Counted from the stretch's first letter, positions 9,001-13,766 are shown. The stretch is DNA of 13,766 bases from an uncultured Rickettsiales bacterium (GCA_946544555.1 CAMNMI010000013.1:1-13766), one strand, 5' to 3'. Translations and numbers: made by a program. Notes: generated from the letters alone by a model not told the origin.

Positions 9001-10008
9001 ACTATAAGAGATTATGCTTCTTGTAGTTCAAAAATATCAAGTAGTGAAGCTTCCATAAAGTTTAGAATGCCAATAAAATTGCCATATAATATGTATGACA
9101 GCAATCCTGCTTGCAATTTTCCTAATGAATGTAGCCATTTGTCTGCAAGTGGAGATATATTTCCTATTGTCGTTAACAATGGTGCCTATAATGCACGTCT
9201 GTATGACTTTGTATGGACTCCAAAATTGAATTATGATAGTTCTGGGAGATATGTATTCCAAAATTGGACCAATACAACGCCAACGGCTTCTGCAAATAGG
9301 GACTGCAATGGTAAATATCTTGGATACATCAAACATAACACAATGAAACATGTTGTTTATACGCAAAGACCATCAAGTGAAGAAATGTATTTCTTATCTG
9401 CATTTTGTTATAATGGGCATATTCTTGGTCTACATGGAGTTAAAGGTATTTTCCCACAGTTAGCTTCTAAAACGGTTGCGGTTGGTGATCCAAGTTTAAC
9501 TTCAACAAGAGATTGCTTTATGGCAAATTTTATAGATAATTCTCCGCGTCGTCTATATGATGAAATTAATGCGAAATATAGAAAAAAACATGGAGGTGCA
9601 AGTATAGTTGATAATGGTCTGTATCCAATTCACAAAAATGCATATATTGCCGCAATGACTGCAAAATTCTGGATGGCGTTTCTTTTACCAGAAAACGATA
9701 AACAAACTGAGTTTAAAGCTCATTACGAAGATGATACAAATGCAACAGTTCAATATTTAAAAAGTGAATATTCAAAAGGAATGGATAGCTACTATTATCG
9801 TATAGTTCCAAGAAGATTTGAGTGGGTTACCAATTTTGGCACTGGATATAGCGACAGTCCTCTATCTTCTGAAATGGCAGCTCTTGATGAAAAAGACCCA
9901 TATTGTACTGACACGGATTGTCTTGATAGCAAAACTGACAATAATGCGTTAAATGATTATTTGAGAACAAATTATACATTTGGTGAAAGTATGTCTGGTT
10001 GTGTGTAA
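1..10008 (+). CDS. Giant cysteine-rich repeat/mosaic protein, 5'-partial, function unknown
   Basis: The frame is open from base 1 to the TAA at 10006-10008, giving 3,335 residues without the true start. The ATG at 106 is internal: it lies inside repeat unit 1, whose homologous residues begin about 19 codons earlier, and a Pro/Thr-rich linker precedes that. I do not recognise a family for the whole protein. In order I see EYxYYE repeats (49-591), a long cysteine-containing region with a CFLCH motif near 1268, a glycine-rich beta-type section (3541-3750), a coiled coil (4360-4540), duplicated cysteine modules (4771-5865), a seven-serine run (6778-6798) and sushi-like elements (6898-8361). By hand count there are about 110 cysteines, many spaced like disulfide pairs. 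No clear transmembrane helix is present, so an extracytoplasmic, secreted or surface location is inferred; any signal peptide is off the window. Codon use is AT-rich (Arg mainly AGA), unlike the ftsH unit. A VirB6-type extension is a weaker alternative, because no polytopic segment is present. Confidence 0.93.
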   Translation, partial: LTPAPTPDNPTPAKHKVCRFFSIFQYYRYVSTTLPMDSEEYEYYENLGLIKTVYNPETSKNGDFNITELGKIYFHRKTFRTDMCKKYSISNCGSAEDFYQHVLSLDIESEEYKYYEKKGYVKNPNAVDDTVIVGSKGVKFEITDAGRKHFTKQEFATKMCEKFSLGAFDKIDDYIEHVETLSVNSDEFKYYESMGYVRRTSEGMNMRHDLAVLGSKSITDKIEDPITGMTIATCKSDYSLDKETNNTLDTLSADLREESLQGCAASADYNGACWVQYGGYLDSEYKIKICHIGTTGTSGSNKCVTLGPGRKSGSFHTNEIQSFGLDNIGYDGPYENSSKFCPDTTTAENALGYAFIYEATDPKYIDYFDYYENICRPLIEKQTPGTCMSEANCYCDIECRENGFMPRQDSDVWKNATSSQKDCFLCHKAHRAIEFYCKKVYDCIHRKTSSDGTDGGNKVYSAVANFAFNPSKRGELKKLYGRGQYLCGYYNGIRCGCAKLQLNGGPRHMLRIARNDDRLNRTCEVSDVINNPECHLFQDIPHVRQFYNEKTEDDETGENCSHAHNAEFGYKKRGTFLSPRLVVQVADSERNVGYDYDTIKNSKAFSRTVISDIRAAASSGKLEEKDGNADYFYNRPIGVARQFDDNNHDYNYPTAKKIIFSPFFPKIYSIGAKEKIRVSQDKCEYRFTGNVYYFMIRLEFNISTGVSSLVAYQVIPKNTISASLTGGRVIERADGSILKFAMNRAAFFNTFDPNEIKDDHDTSDKSYIARDFKDYYPTYSELEFVNIGSVERPPIKYGYAGETITMNTPLYLRHESSGYINSANREMRVKLYFSPVILKDVNTDDPKEFEKDSLLPTRNKDLTIAGVNSSATSPANTNTNVNNTTLLYMKRFTVDYSNECSILQNYAYDAKSIEFLKEPPKNEYTCRMQTGYDKIACYTAFILAKQCNSYINCLFSNNSLKECYNGNPPPKLKITGAEGDLYEYQKNKDFRSKAYICVTEGFELADKLSKYSNTKLFGDFGDPVKDYTVRFLREKNSPFLGTPTIPFSLMGKEPEFFKSGEDQIDRKLIFQMVADYFSAATDEERYKILINHLKSTPMVDRKTRLNYYDGNAFTGTYKIYNEPVITSYFQECASGTLDCRKKFEVAHRTIEETESRLCIAANNMQNDSWDVKARDLGTDYDVYVPLRCEYVHFQGFGAGGAGLTSEDETHCFAYYRANTFCFASPVPPIPWGMIHQKYIPRYDATGGGGGFIDGIIDLTKIPIFDGYLHISTGTKTKMARTAIPRGRDHCQGGLIGWCFEDDDIWITSGGTHAYWNIENWLESDKNSKRPKDLKKGNTEVGITWYGDSSVLPSSIERVNYELQRDRAKDELRSITAFESEIKTQMCEYYYIASLFAIRREMADSHCTGEVLDSTKISEVEKTIWGISSASAQSFYPDVVAYANDSNCVPTPSKTLDKIQNDIDSIQNVIDLINNASSDVLTELRSCCSGLTSKLSAYKSDLVNIKSAKSSFTALSFATAMSRAKSYCGGVRASVASGSTTMDVDLKDILDEIWNYYNSSRKSCAELMETSAQLANTKQYDNCKGDYTFKMDVCSGLDSSFFGSGKIDSKYKCLLCKSVSDCNSIYQSECDNVKSVLDEWINFACVDSSNRKCTDIINYLNTYFSGSGYENYICKAHIGPDCDDFKNNILPSIIEDAKNFICSSSTDSKCASLETYFNNNYAGTGYSDYVCKDESYNDAQCTSFKSDIRRKIKDSDIKSLFYPHPDLLNECQFKNVSSTAPDNCGYEKSFLCTSEPLDLSSSSSRTFGTDTCNNLRSAFFSSGKIDSKYNCLLCNTQQNCHKKDCDNIKRIVATYTPDWENFICVDSTDPECGSIQRWLTATYPGLGYENYVCQVNNPPSVCSDFINQVRSNINKSDIDVFFTSRSNFLDNCAFKDSSSSDPDNCIYEQHFLCTDGASQLDETQQCTCEKYTVRILPSEAVDKVSVGNSSKLSDIETNMNSLISAVSILNSTGTTTAQTYFELARAGRGGSPVDCRIEGNRECPYAIIHDGWTMINKLCVACDKCFHPWRYTLEDYGKHVVRNLDSTIGKANKHGAIAGGHPDIFYLNKQNDDYGTEKEMMLNGSGSNFSQRDDNTGVTGSFDKYTYYSSYFKNNAKDNFTSFANLKKEGQSVAVFADEYTYKQALKQQSTLDALERKIMDFGENNGNEKDEFHSKYTEKFHVNNGTVSSGGAFWHRKASGAGGPGSSSLSIGDIYVKYVSSSSSSSGNPYLNLDGSGHMQIASESEITSGDAIKQCTVRCPPIYRRVKNKKIILPSKSEVIVDLICEYTGTPSTDMEPENSTNVYPKKCYIESDTYDKEYGSLKGKIIISSLLHCPLAKCKYGIWGEEALTGIVDDEAKKFDRKTMLCKPKDRGYEPGKTRTSLAYNYLFDKNIYSGMMYEGLKDEPLIARLTSDNTDHEIATCSSTDYDKYIYDKYDMIGTFGLVCANGFWQLSQQSEESFALYDPPENTNPKTNKVRVNSLGHQEPSNWYAFWTRGCGSKNRPETIPKDILYEDGRRSDEGLIYRDELYTENNKNMFNIDWVIRDHTYQLSDGTRTTGILNYDKYLDEHDIKDSITGEIKTGRLVLDIACPPLSSDYDFDEYYAGNAEWPSADENTEMVQSTKCKVSKDTFYFFQKDAHNRTLLPRRSCLRNGIWGPIFNPCIKGCMSEVDRYGTYWSLVDSLGNPIYTGTPPRVRVNGNCSSKYLNAQDIRSVSTTGYTRECDLSTGTWGPVALPTSCNDGITCLKEDSLTPLNIPYPRILKLGNGSTYGTITGQLSSNIDMVPGYTTIETGIYFAFEGSKSRSSYISGLEGYNGVNSYLDVSINESAGISKVTDEYGNALFNNEGNTWYVITIKNKIEPSAMKYMYSANDEHNEFMNINRWMRQMKNGNANYTNYWDYKCNMTQVGSSIDYDNDFVEMQQRYKHANLKIYIPKAMHSGSECLNVKRIAAFSPSLATTIRDYASCSSKISSSEASIKFRMPIKLPYNMYDSNPACNFPNECSHLSASGDIFPIVVNNGAYNARLYDFVWTPKLNYDSSGRYVFQNWTNTTPTASANRDCNGKYLGYIKHNTMKHVVYTQRPSSEEMYFLSAFCYNGHILGLHGVKGIFPQLASKTVAVGDPSLTSTRDCFMANFIDNSPRRLYDEINAKYRKKHGGASIVDNGLYPIHKNAYIAAMTAKFWMAFLLPENDKQTEFKAHYEDDTNATVQYLKSEYSKGMDSYYYRIVPRRFEWVTNFGTGYSDSPLSSEMAALDEKDPYCTDTDCLDSKTDNNALNDYLRTNYTFGESMSGCV
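49..591 (+). repeat. Three protein-level tandem repeats (EYxYYE units) at the visible start of the giant protein
   Basis: Units begin at about 49, 247 and 475 (66, 76 and at least 39 codons). Each opens with a Cys/Phe/Ser block (VCRFFS, MCKKYS, MCEKFS). A Tyr/Val helix-like stretch follows, then a conserved core: SEEYEYYENLGLI, SEEYKYYEKKGYV and SDEFKYYESMGYV. Units 1 and 2 continue with a second conserved block (F.IT..G...F....F). Unit 3 diverges after the core. A Pro/Thr linker at 1-48 precedes unit 1, so more units may lie upstream. The DNA is diverged, so this is an old protein-level duplication. I do not recognise the fold. Confidence 0.8.
3541..3750 (+). other. Glycine-rich beta-type section within the giant protein
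   Basis: A beta-strand-like stretch (VYVPLRCEYVHFQ) leads into GFGAGGAG. After a cysteine-containing insert comes a five-glycine run (3736-3750) followed by alternating hydrophobic residues (FIDGIIDLTKIPIFDGYLHI). This layout resembles the strand / GAGGGGG / GGGGG-strand pattern of glycine-rich domains found in phage tail and bacterial surface proteins. The resemblance is by pattern only. The inserted cysteines are not usual for that group. Confidence 0.4.
4360..4540 (+). other. Predicted coiled-coil stretch within the giant protein
   Basis: A run of roughly 60 residues shows heptad-like spacing of Leu/Ile/Val between polar residues (for example LDKIQNDIDSIQNVIDLI, then LTSKLSAYKSDLVNI). A CC pair (RSCC) sits in the middle. 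It separates the glycine-rich part from the cysteine-module duplications and could act as a stalk or an oligomerisation segment. That role is inference. Confidence 0.5.
4771..5382 (+). repeat. Large cysteine repeat, copy A, with an internal duplication
   Basis: Copy A runs from DVCSGLDSSFF to FLCTSE and contains FFGSGKIDSKYKCLLC near its start. It holds two copies of an about 50-residue module: NFACVDSSNRKC...GSGYENYIC...CDDF (4921-5064) and NFICSSSTDSKC...GTGYSDYVC...CTSF (5092-5253). It ends with DIKSLF...LLNECQFK...PDNCGYE..FLCT. All cysteine positions recur in copy B, which indicates a structural disulfide scaffold. Confidence 0.85.
5425..5865 (+). repeat. Large cysteine repeat, copy B, single inner module
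   Basis: Copy B repeats the architecture of copy A: DTCNNLRSAFFSSGKIDSKY, then CLLC, then one inner module (5578-5742: NFICVDSTDPEC...GLGYENYVC...CSDF). It closes with SDIDVFF...FLDNCAFK...PDNCIYE..FLCT. It is shorter than copy A because only one inner module is present. A and B are clearly paralogous at protein level, but third codon positions differ, so the duplication is not recent. Confidence 0.85.
6898..8361 (+). other. Sushi/CCP-like cysteine elements in the C-terminal third of the giant protein
   Basis: CPP openings occur at 6898 and 7894. Cys-x(2-4)-Gly-x-Trp elements occur at 7138 (CKYGIWG), 7459 (CANGFW), 8071 (CLRNGIWGPIFNPC) and 8293 (CDLSTGTWGPVALPTSC). The last two share WGP, then Pro-x(0-2)-Cys, then a further Cys 3-5 residues on. 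The C..G.W..P.C end is the hallmark of sushi/complement-control modules, but spacing between the paired cysteines is longer and irregular here. The assignment is by motif only and could be convergence. Confidence 0.35.
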
Positions 10009-10015
10009 TTTGATT

Positions 10016-10024
10016 TGTTATAAT
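10016..10024 (+). promoter_or_regulatory. Candidate extended -10 promoter for the ftsH unit
   Basis: TGTTATAAT gives a perfect TATAAT at 10019-10024 with the TG extension one base upstream. No good -35 is seen (TGGTTG at 9996 is poor), which is acceptable for an extended -10 promoter. It starts eight bases after the stop of the giant gene. Predicted transcription start is near 10031, giving a leader of about 97 bases, with G+C-rich sequence immediately downstream. There is no direct evidence of use. Confidence 0.5.
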
Positions 10025-10029
10025 TGTTG

Positions 10030-10078
10030 TGCGGCGCGGAGCGAGATACAAACCGCGTGGTGTTGCTGCGAGCGCGCA
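10030..10078 (+). promoter_or_regulatory. GC-rich foldable leader upstream of ftsH
   Basis: This G+C-rich island sits between AT-rich flanks. Two mutually exclusive pairings can be drawn. The outer stem is TGCGGCGC (10030-10037) with GCGCGCA (10072-10078), seven pairs with one bulged G. The inner stem is CGCGG (10035-10039) with CCGCG (10053-10057), with a 13-base loop. No U-run follows, so it is not a typical intrinsic terminator. It could be a stabilising 5' end, a regulatory leader, or a relic repeat. Confidence 0.35.
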
Positions 10079-10127
10079 ATATGTAAATCTTGCAAATTAT
10101 TTTTAGTAATTATTGATTTAGTGAGAT

Positions 10128-12104
10128 ATGAAAAATAACAAATTGTTCTGGATGATTTTGCTTGTAATTGCTGGGCTTTTTGCAAGCAATTTTATTGGCT
10201 TTTCCGGCAAAAGAACAAAATTAATAACACTATCTTCGTTCATTTCTTCGTCAAATAGTAACCTCATCAGCGAGGCAAACGTGCTAAACGAAACGGTCAT
10301 CGGAACAATGAAAGATGGGACAAAATTTAAGGCATTCTTCCCAGAGAGTTATGTCAACAGGGTAATTGATATTCTCGCTGGTTCTGATACAAACTTCAAC
10401 TACATTGACATTGACGGTCAAAAAACACTTCTTGATAGAATATTTGGATTGTTCTTGGCGCTGCTTTCATGGGCGCCAATGTTGATAATCACGCTGTGGT
10501 TGCTGTGGCCGGTGATTACTGCAAGACGGAACAAGAAAAAGGGTGAAGATCCAAATGCTGGAATGGGAGGGCTGTTTGGAAACCCATTTGGCTTTGGAAA
10601 GAGCAAGGCCAGAGCTCTCATGCCGAATGAAATTAACGTCCATTTTGATGATGTGGCTGGTATTGATGAGGCCAAGGAGGACATCGTAGAGATTGTAGAT
10701 TTCTTGAAAGATCCTACAAAATATTATGATATTGGTGGGAAAATACCGCGCGGATGTTTGTTGTGCGGCCAGCCGGGAACAGGTAAAACACTGCTCGCAA
10801 AGGCCATTGCTTGCGAGGCAAAAGTTCCATTTTTCTTCATTTCTGGTTCGGACTTTGTGGAGATGTTTGTTGGTGTCGGTGCAAGTCGTGTCAGAGACAT
10901 GTTCGCGCAGGCAAAAAAGAAGGCACCGTGCATAGTTTTTATTGATGAAATTGATGCAGTTGGCCGCAGTAGAGGCGTGAGTGTTGGAGGAGGAAACGAT
11001 GAGCGTGAGCAGACACTAAATCAGCTGCTTGTTGAGATGGATGGTTTCCAGGAGCGCAGTGGAATTATTGTCTTGGCCGCAACGAACAGACCTGACGTTT
11101 TGGATAGTGCATTGTTGCGTCCGGGGCGCTTTGACAGACAGATTACGGTCAGTTTGCCTGACATCAAAGGGCGTGAGGCAATTTTGAAGGTGCATGCTAA
11201 AAAAGTCAAGCTTGCGCCAGATGTTGAGCTAAATGACATTGCTCGCGGAACGCCAGGATTTTCAGGTGCTGACTTAGCAAACATAGTCAACGAGAGTGCT
11301 TTGTTAGCAGCGCGCAGGAACAGAAAAATCATAACCATGAAGGACATGGAAGACGCCAAAGACAAAGTCATGATGGGAGCCGAGCGCAAGAGCATGGTGA
11401 TGAAAGAGGATGAAAAGCGCAACACGGCTTATCACGAGGGCGGACACGCGATTGTGTCGCTATATCAGCCAGCCAGCGACCCAATCCACAAGGCAACGAT
11501 TATTCCTCGCGGGCGGGCACTGGGGCTTGTCATGCGACTTCCAACGGAGGACAGGTTTAGTGAGACATACGAGCAAATGCTTGCGAACATGGCTATTGCA
11601 ATGGGCGGTCGCGCTGCGGAAGAGATGATTTTCGGCCACAATAAAGTCACCAGCGGGGCTTCAAGCGACATTCAACAATGCACAAAATTGGCACGAAACA
11701 TGGTCGTCAGATGGGGATTTAGTGAGAAAATTGGAAAAATTGATTACGCCCAAGAAGATGCCGGCTACATGTCAAGTGGGAAGAACGTTAGCGCGGACAT
11801 CTCGCCCGAGACAGCTAAATTGATTGACGAGGAAGTCAAAAAGCTGGTTGACAATGCGTATGTTACGGCCTCAAAGATACTCCACGAGCACAGCGATGAG
11901 CTGGAAATCTTGGCCAAGGCGCTGCTGGAATACGAGACCTTGACTGGTGATGAAATCAAGGAATTGTTGAAAGGCAACAAGCCGCACAGGACTTCAAAAA
12001 GTGGCGAGGAGAACAAAGTTGCGCGCAAGAAAAAGGTCGGTTTTGGCAGCTTGATTGGCGACAAGGACAGTAAAAAAGAGGATAAAAAAGAAAATAATGA
12101 TTAA
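10128..12104 (+). CDS. ftsH: ATP-dependent zinc metalloprotease FtsH
   Basis: FtsH is the membrane-anchored AAA+ protease that unfolds and degrades damaged membrane proteins and short-lived regulators; it works as a hexamer facing the cytoplasm. It is 658 residues long, close to the E. coli size (about 640). Two membrane segments (about 7-25 and 104-131) flank a short periplasmic domain. Walker A is GQPGTGKT (214-221), with GQ where GP is usual. Walker B is CIVFIDEID (268-276). The pore loop is MFVGVG (246-251). The second region of homology with arginine fingers is at about 319-337 (RPGRFDR). The zinc site is HEGGH (436-440), with Asp514 in SSDIQQ as the likely third ligand. All catalytic residues are present. 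The C-terminus is a Lys/Glu-rich tail. The start is the first ATG; the Shine-Dalgarno is weak. It is the first gene of a three-gene unit and its last codons abut the next start. Confidence 0.98.
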   Translation: MKNNKLFWMILLVIAGLFASNFIGFSGKRTKLITLSSFISSSNSNLISEANVLNETVIGTMKDGTKFKAFFPESYVNRVIDILAGSDTNFNYIDIDGQKTLLDRIFGLFLALLSWAPMLIITLWLLWPVITARRNKKKGEDPNAGMGGLFGNPFGFGKSKARALMPNEINVHFDDVAGIDEAKEDIVEIVDFLKDPTKYYDIGGKIPRGCLLCGQPGTGKTLLAKAIACEAKVPFFFISGSDFVEMFVGVGASRVRDMFAQAKKKAPCIVFIDEIDAVGRSRGVSVGGGNDEREQTLNQLLVEMDGFQERSGIIVLAATNRPDVLDSALLRPGRFDRQITVSLPDIKGREAILKVHAKKVKLAPDVELNDIARGTPGFSGADLANIVNESALLAARRNRKIITMKDMEDAKDKVMMGAERKSMVMKEDEKRNTAYHEGGHAIVSLYQPASDPIHKATIIPRGRALGLVMRLPTEDRFSETYEQMLANMAIAMGGRAAEEMIFGHNKVTSGASSDIQQCTKLARNMVVRWGFSEKIGKIDYAQEDAGYMSSGKNVSADISPETAKLIDEEVKKLVDNAYVTASKILHEHSDELEILAKALLEYETLTGDEIKELLKGNKPHRTSKSGEENKVARKKKVGFGSLIGDKDSKKEDKKENND

Positions 12105-12106
12105 AA

Positions 12107-12790
12107 ATGATAAGTGGTTTGAGAAAAATATTCTTATTTTCTGCTGTTTTTGTGTTGGTTAGCTCGCTCAAAGCCAATGCAATTAGCCCTGAAATAGTGC
12201 TCAAAAACATGCAACTCATCACGCCAGAAATCAAGGAGGAAAAACGCTATATCATCCCGCAGAATTACTCGCACAACAACAATTTGCGGCGCAAATCAGG
12301 CAGTCCGTTCTTTGCGAAGGGGCAATTTTTGTATATTGAGGGCTTCGTGTTTGATGTCGTGGGCGTGCCAGTGGAAAATGCGGTCGTGAAAATCTGGCAA
12401 ACCAACCATTTTGGCTACTACAATCACCTCGTCATCAACAAAGATGACTACTCAAAATACGACATTGACTTTGAGGACACAGGCACCTGCATCACCGACA
12501 GCAACGGGCATTACTCGTTTTTCACAATCATCCCGGGCTACTACGGAGACAACGCGCCGCACATAAATTTCATTGTGGAGCACGATGAGTTTGAGCGCTT
12601 GGAGACAATGATGTTCTTCCCAATGCAACTGCGCAATGTGCATGACAAGCACTACAAATCACTGAACCAGCGCAACCGCTTTCTCACGACATGCAAGTTG
12701 AAAAACTTCATTGCATCCGACCAAGAATACGGAAAAAAGTGCTCGTTTGATATTAGATTGAACGGCCTACATCGTAGGAAGAGGTTCTAA
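12107..12790 (+). CDS. Exported intradiol-dioxygenase-like protein with altered iron site
   Basis: The protein has 227 residues. A signal peptide is visible (MISGLRK, hydrophobic 8-21, cleavage after ANA at 25), so the product is probably periplasmic. Residues about 67-195 match the intradiol ring-cleavage dioxygenase fold: YIEGFVFDVVGVPVENA, VKIWQTN, then FGYYNH, TDSNGHYSFFTIIPG and PHINF. Family enzymes bind Fe(III) with two Tyr and two His; here the Tyr equivalents are Tyr105 and Tyr146, and the first His is His152. The second His is Asn154 (PHINF for PHIHF), and the nearby catalytic Arg position is Asn149. Ring cleavage may therefore be lost or changed, and a structural or binding role is possible. 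The ATG is two bases after the ftsH stop with no clear Shine-Dalgarno, which suggests translational coupling. No aromatic-degradation neighbours are present. Confidence 0.8.
   Translation: MISGLRKIFLFSAVFVLVSSLKANAISPEIVLKNMQLITPEIKEEKRYIIPQNYSHNNNLRRKSGSPFFAKGQFLYIEGFVFDVVGVPVENAVVKIWQTNHFGYYNHLVINKDDYSKYDIDFEDTGTCITDSNGHYSFFTIIPGYYGDNAPHINFIVEHDEFERLETMMFFPMQLRNVHDKHYKSLNQRNRFLTTCKLKNFIASDQEYGKKCSFDIRLNGLHRRKRF
12775..12784 (+). promoter_or_regulatory. Shine-Dalgarno for the downstream beta-barrel gene
   Basis: TAGGAAGAGG lies inside the end of the dioxygenase-like gene, with GAGG seven bases before the ATG at 12792. It supports that start and is clearly stronger than the signals before the two upstream genes. 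Confidence 0.65.
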
Positions 12791-12791
12791 A

Positions 12792-13661
12792 ATGACAAAG
12801 GCGCGCGCAATTTTACTATCCGCTGTCGTTTTTGCCACTAATCAAGCCACTTCTCGCGCCGATGCATGGGTGCAAAAACGCGGTGAAGGACTGGCAATTT
12901 ACTCCATAAATATCCAATCACACAATACCGTCAATAGCATTGGCCAATTTGATAAATCGCGGCGCATTCAGCAGGTTCAGCACTCTATTTACGGGGAGTT
13001 TGGCCTCACAAATAGGTTGACAATCGGAGGAAAAATCCTTGCCACAGACAACATGTTGAACCACCATAACAGCGTTTTCAGCAAGAATATCAAGCGCTCG
13101 TTTGGGCTAAATAGTGGACTGCTTTTTACGCGTCTTGGGCTCATCCGCAACTCTGAAATAGTGGCCTTGTCATTGGTGATGGCTATTGAAACACCAAGCT
13201 ATTATCACTCAAATATCGCTTCATATTATGGCCTGAAAAAGTGGCAATACGAGACCAGAGCTGAGCTGGGAATAAACATCAACAAAAGCAACTTTCTGGT
13301 GTTCGGTGCGGGCTATCACGGGAATATCAACCACTGGTATGACGAAGTGCGTTTTGATGCGCTCTACGGCCATTATTTTATCCCTGAATTGCTCTTCATG
13401 GTGCGCTTTCAGAAGTATGTCTACATCGTCAAAAATAAGCACAAGGCGGTTATTTCATATGGTAAATTTAATGTTTCGGTGTTTGATTTCCTTACCAAAA
13501 GCGGCTTTGCCAAGCTCACGATGTCATTTGCAACCAATGTCTCTGACCATGTTGTGGTTGAGGTCGGTGGTTATTCAAGCATCAAATCAAAGTTAACTTT
13601 TACACAAAAACTGAATATTCAGCTCTACGGCGGCTTTGCGAGTGTGTGGGTAAAATTTTAA
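12792..13661 (+). CDS. Predicted outer-membrane beta-barrel protein
   Basis: The protein has 289 residues. It has a signal peptide (MTKARAILLSAVVF..., cleavage after ADA at 25), then a mature start WVQKRGEGLAIY. The rest alternates short amphipathic strands with polar turns: YGEFGLTNRLTIGGKI (67-82), the 105-118 and 123-133 strands, FLVFGAGYH, LLFMVRFQKYVYIV, ISYGKFNVSVFDF and LNIQLYGGFASVWVKF. The phrase GEFGLTNRLTIGG resembles the E-x-G-L-T-x-R-L-T-x-G strand common in outer-membrane proteins, and the chain ends in Phe, the usual Bam recognition residue. I do not recognise a specific family or substrate. It starts one base after the previous stop, so it is co-transcribed with ftsH and the dioxygenase-like gene. 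It could be a small channel or a structural envelope protein. Confidence 0.75.
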   Translation: MTKARAILLSAVVFATNQATSRADAWVQKRGEGLAIYSINIQSHNTVNSIGQFDKSRRIQQVQHSIYGEFGLTNRLTIGGKILATDNMLNHHNSVFSKNIKRSFGLNSGLLFTRLGLIRNSEIVALSLVMAIETPSYYHSNIASYYGLKKWQYETRAELGININKSNFLVFGAGYHGNINHWYDEVRFDALYGHYFIPELLFMVRFQKYVYIVKNKHKAVISYGKFNVSVFDFLTKSGFAKLTMSFATNVSDHVVVEVGGYSSIKSKLTFTQKLNIQLYGGFASVWVKF

Positions 13662-13766
13662 AAGGTTTTTTATGTTAATCCATATCAACACAACGCAGAT
13701 TTGATAATTAATATCCAATGCTTGCTGATGTGCTTTTTGTTGAATTCTTCAAGCTTGTGTCTGCAT

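Noticed and set aside
106..10008. The ATG at 106 as the true start of the giant gene
   Set aside because: The frame is open from base 1, and homologous repeat residues (VCRFFS) and a Pro/Thr linker lie upstream of this ATG. It is an internal Met within repeat unit 1.
1..10008. Giant protein as a VirB6/TrbL-type secretion component
   Set aside because: Rickettsiales VirB6-like proteins carry a polytopic membrane region, and no run of hydrophobic helices is visible in this window. The unseen N-terminus leaves the question slightly open.
10053..10110. Intrinsic terminator for the giant gene
   Set aside because: The GC-rich pairings are not followed by a T-run; the next T-rich stretch (around 10099-10105) is too far from either stem.
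10090..10116. Second promoter with TTGCAA as -35 near ftsH
   Set aside because: No hexamer at proper spacing resembles TATAAT by more than about three bases.
11021..11425. Antisense 134-codon frame opposite ftsH, and other antisense frames
   Set aside because: They lie opposite strongly conserved ftsH sequence or the giant gene and have no recognisable motifs. They are shadows of the coding strand.
13685..13765. Tail of a minus-strand gene entering from the right edge (27 open codons, stop at 13685-13687)
   Set aside because: It is too short to judge, and other frames in the same stretch are also open (for example a plus-strand ATG at 13718). No family signal or clear terminator is visible in 13662-13766.

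Overview
The window looks like a piece of an alphaproteobacterial chromosome, probably from a host-associated lineage of the Rickettsiales/Holosporales kind. This rests on an FtsH with the alphaproteobacterial signatures AYHEGGHA and TSGASSDIQQ, a generally AT-rich sequence, and a giant cysteine-rich protein with no obvious housekeeping role. The order and family placement is inference. I cannot name the species.

Layout: (1) Positions 1-10008 are one uninterrupted plus-strand reading frame of 3,335 codons. It is already open at base 1, so its start lies upstream. I recognise no known family for the whole protein. It is a mosaic: a Pro/Thr linker, about 75-residue tandem repeats with an EYxYYE signature, a glycine-rich beta-type section, a coiled-coil stretch, a nested duplication of a cysteine module, and a C-terminal third with sushi-like C..G.W..P.C elements. 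It has about 110 cysteines and no convincing membrane helix, which suits an exported, disulfide-rich surface or secreted protein. (2) Positions 10009-10127 are a short intergenic region with an extended -10 promoter and a GC-rich, foldable leader. (3) Positions 10128-13661 are a tight three-gene unit: ftsH, an exported intradiol-dioxygenase-like protein with a degraded metal site, and a small predicted outer-membrane beta-barrel protein. The gaps between these genes are 2 and 1 bases. (4) Positions 13662-13766 have no supportable gene.

Base composition changes at the boundary. The giant gene is about one third G+C in sampled lines and its arginines are mostly AGA. The ftsH unit is close to half G+C and uses CGC/CGT. 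The two blocks therefore seem to have different histories or expression constraints. In the ftsH unit a membrane quality-control protease is co-transcribed with two envelope proteins. No RNA genes, CRISPR arrays, insertion sequences or tRNAs were seen. The least described item is the giant mosaic protein, followed by the dioxygenase-like protein that has lost part of its iron site.
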